Of a DNA stretch of 64,000 nucleotides, positions 62,382 to 64,000 are shown one piece after another; position 1 is the first letter of the stretch, and every line of letters starts with the position of its first letter. The position numbers and the translations under genes were made by a program. This DNA is from Streptococcus iniae (lineage in GTDB: Bacteria; Bacillota; Bacilli; Lactobacillales; Streptococcaceae), in NCBI RefSeq assembly GCF_030732225.1, contig NZ_CP132230.1, positions 462,001 to 526,000 on the forward strand, in the 5' to 3' direction. The notes under the pieces are model-generated. The model was not told the DNA's origin. It worked only from the letters and a program-made list of their open reading frames with translations, and did no database searches.

Positions 62382-63755
62382 TTATAAGCCATCTGCTCGC
62401 AGATCATGTGGCATGCGTTTGAATTCGCGTCTTAGGAAATAAAAGGCTGATAAAAAGGCAATTAAATCTGAGACTGGTGCTGCATACATGACCCCTTCAA
62501 CCCCCATTACTTGTGGTAGGACAAAGAGCAAGGGAAGTAGGAAAAGAACTTGTTTGGTTAGGGATAAGAAGGCACCGATATTGGCTTTTCCGATAGCTTG
62601 GAAGAAGGTTGTTGATGCGATTTGAACCCCATTTAAAAAAACAAAGAAGAGAAAAACACGGACATATTTCATGCCAAACTGGAAGTAGAGAACAGATCCA
62701 GTTCCAAAAATTTCTAAAAAGGGTTTTGTCAGCAGTTCAAAACTCAAAAAGGCAATCACAGAAATAATTGTCGCTGATTTTAAAAGAAGTTTAGTTGTTT
62801 CTCTCACTCGCTCAAGGTTTTTTGCACCATAGTTATAGCCTAGAATTGGTTGTGCCCCTTGAACCAAACCAATGATGACAGCAATAAACAAGGAGTTAAT
62901 TTTCATGACAATACCGGCTACAGCAATAGCAATGTCACTGCCATAAACAGACTGGGCGCCAAACTTACGGAGCATGTTATTTGTCACAATTTGAATGATT
63001 AACATGGAGAATTGAAAGATAAATGATGAGGAACCAACAGACAAAATATCAGTTAGGATATCTTTACGAATCTTGAAGTCTTCTTTAGTTAATGTTACCG
63101 ACTTGAAATGGAAGAAATACCGCCCCATATAGATAGCTGACGCCATTTGACTGATAAGAGTGGCTAGACCAGCCCCTTTGATTCCCCAGTGGAAATAAAA
63201 GAGGAAAATAGGTACTAAAATGGTATTAAGAATCGCGCCATAAACAATGGCCATCATGGAATATTTTGGGCTACCATCTGCACGAACGAGAGGATTAACA
63301 CTCATTGTAAAAAGTAAGAATGGAATCCCAAAAGCAGTGAGTGCCGTAAAATCTTGAGCTAGCGTCATTGTCGCAGGTGTTGCTCCAAAAAGAAGTAAGA
63401 GTGGCTTAATAAAAACAATAACTAAAGCTCCGATAATAAAGCCTACTAGCAAAGATAGTGTAATGGCATTACCAACAATTGTACTGGCTCGCTCGCTTCT
63501 ACCACGGCCAAGTGCTAAATTAAAATTAGCAGCCCCGCCTAACCCAAAAGTTAACCCAAAAGCTAAACAAATGATGGTTAAAGGAAATGCCACACTGGTT
63601 GCAGCATTACCCAGATAGCCAATACCGTGACCAATGAAGATTTGGTCGACAATATTGTAAAGGGAATTCACCAAGTTCGCAATAATGGCTGGCATGGCCA
63701 TGGCAAAAAGGAGTTTTGGAATCGGTTCTGTTTGAAATTTAGTAGCTTGCATCAT
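62382..63755 (-). CDS. MATE-family multidrug efflux transporter
   Basis: A 457-residue protein with twelve membrane helices in two related halves (ALVNSLYNIVDQIFIGHGIG-type N-terminus; GLVQGAQPILGYNYGAKN in the second half), a MATE/DinF-NorM antiporter. It overlaps the upstream MarR gene by 17 bp, so the pair is an operon in which the MarR protein should repress efflux until a ligand binds. Confidence 0.93.
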   Translation of the reverse strand: MMQATKFQTEPIPKLLFAMAMPAIIANLVNSLYNIVDQIFIGHGIGYLGNAATSVAFPLTIICLAFGLTFGLGGAANFNLALGRGRSERASTIVGNAITLSLLVGFIIGALVIVFIKPLLLLFGATPATMTLAQDFTALTAFGIPFLLFTMSVNPLVRADGSPKYSMMAIVYGAILNTILVPIFLFYFHWGIKGAGLATLISQMASAIYMGRYFFHFKSVTLTKEDFKIRKDILTDILSVGSSSFIFQFSMLIIQIVTNNMLRKFGAQSVYGSDIAIAVAGIVMKINSLFIAVIIGLVQGAQPILGYNYGAKNLERVRETTKLLLKSATIISVIAFLSFELLTKPFLEIFGTGSVLYFQFGMKYVRVFLFFVFLNGVQIASTTFFQAIGKANIGAFLSLTKQVLFLLPLLFVLPQVMGVEGVMYAAPVSDLIAFLSAFYFLRREFKRMPHDLRADGL

Positions 63756-64000
63756 TTTCTCTTTCTATAGATTTCTGTTCGTCTGGGGTCAATTTTCTTA
63801 AAATAGGACGCAGTAATGTGATTTCTTGCTCAGATAAAGCACTGGTAAAAGCCTCTTCAATGGCTTGATTAGTCTTTAAAATTTTGAGCCTTGCATCCTT
63901 AGCTTTTTGAGTCAGGAGGATAACCTTAGAGCGTCTATCGTCGGGATGATTCTGACGTGAAATCAGACCTTTTTTCTCCAAATTTTGCAAGACACCTGTT
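63739..64000 (-). CDS. MarR-family regulator (5' end outside window)
   Basis: The frame stays open to the window edge, so only about 87 C-terminal residues are seen: the recognition helix-wing region TGVLQNLEKKGLISR and the wing HPDDRRSKVILLTQKA, typical of MarR, and the dimerisation helix. Transcribed into the MATE transporter gene, which it probably controls. Confidence 0.9.
   Translation of the reverse strand, partial: TGVLQNLEKKGLISRQNHPDDRRSKVILLTQKAKDARLKILKTNQAIEEAFTSALSEQEITLLRPILRKLTPDEQKSIERENDASY

Noticed and set aside
1..64000. CRISPR arrays, rRNA operons, replication or ICE modules
   Set aside because: I looked for regularly spaced direct repeats, rRNA segments, integrases and relaxases and saw none.

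Overview
The window comes from a low-GC Gram-positive bacterium, almost certainly a Streptococcus of the pyogenic group. Evidence: a type VIIb secretion operon with LXG effector genes, an accessory SecA2/SecY2 locus, PepX next to a glycerol facilitator, an Mga/RofA-like regulator beside a wall-anchored surface protein, an AroE of the S. pyogenes type, and streptococcal cre and SD signals. The exact species cannot be fixed from this sequence; S. uberis, S. parauberis and S. iniae-like species are reasonable guesses.

Layout. 1-13.6 kb: the 3' part of esaA, then essA, esaB, essB and essC, followed by an effector module (two small LXG-associated helical proteins, an LXG toxin with a glycine-rich hydrophobic C-terminus, a polytopic candidate immunity protein, two paralogous small cytosolic proteins, a lipoprotein). 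13.7-16 kb: an IS905-like insertion with a perfect 8-bp target duplication, surrounded by decayed coding sequence that looks like the remains of further toxin/immunity genes. 16-24.5 kb: mostly core genes (CHAP/glucosaminidase wall hydrolase, two XRE regulators, pepX, glycerol facilitator, TSUP permease, cppA, a serine hydrolase). 24.5-26.3 kb: an IS1182-family element inserted directly in front of the accessory Sec operon (secY2, asp1, asp2, asp3, secA2, gtfA, gtfB, asp4). No serine-rich-repeat adhesin substrate is present in the window.

36.7-41.5 kb holds the most interesting region: a PlcR/TprA-type TPR regulator divergent from a small exported pre-peptide ending in SSELDIGKSD, which strongly resembles the pneumococcal PhrA pheromone (SNGLDVGKAD). 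It is followed by a secreted 135-residue protein of unknown family and a four-gene ABC transporter. This module is bracketed by ~92-bp direct repeats made of the asp4 3' end, a terminator and the 3' end of the adjacent AraC gene. It therefore appears to have been inserted as a cassette between asp4 and msmR.

41.5-47.8 kb is a raffinose/melibiose-type operon (msmR, msmE, msmF, msmG, aga) with cre-like control. 48-58 kb encodes surface and regulatory genes: a CcpA-site-controlled M14 carboxypeptidase, a GNAT acetyltransferase, an SGNH hydrolase, an Mga/RofA-like regulator and a GbpC-domain LPHTA-anchored protein. 58-64 kb is core: aroE, a DedA protein, a MITE-like palindrome related to the IS1182 ends, a Nat-type ABC exporter, tRNA-Thr(GGT), a MATE transporter and a partial MarR gene.
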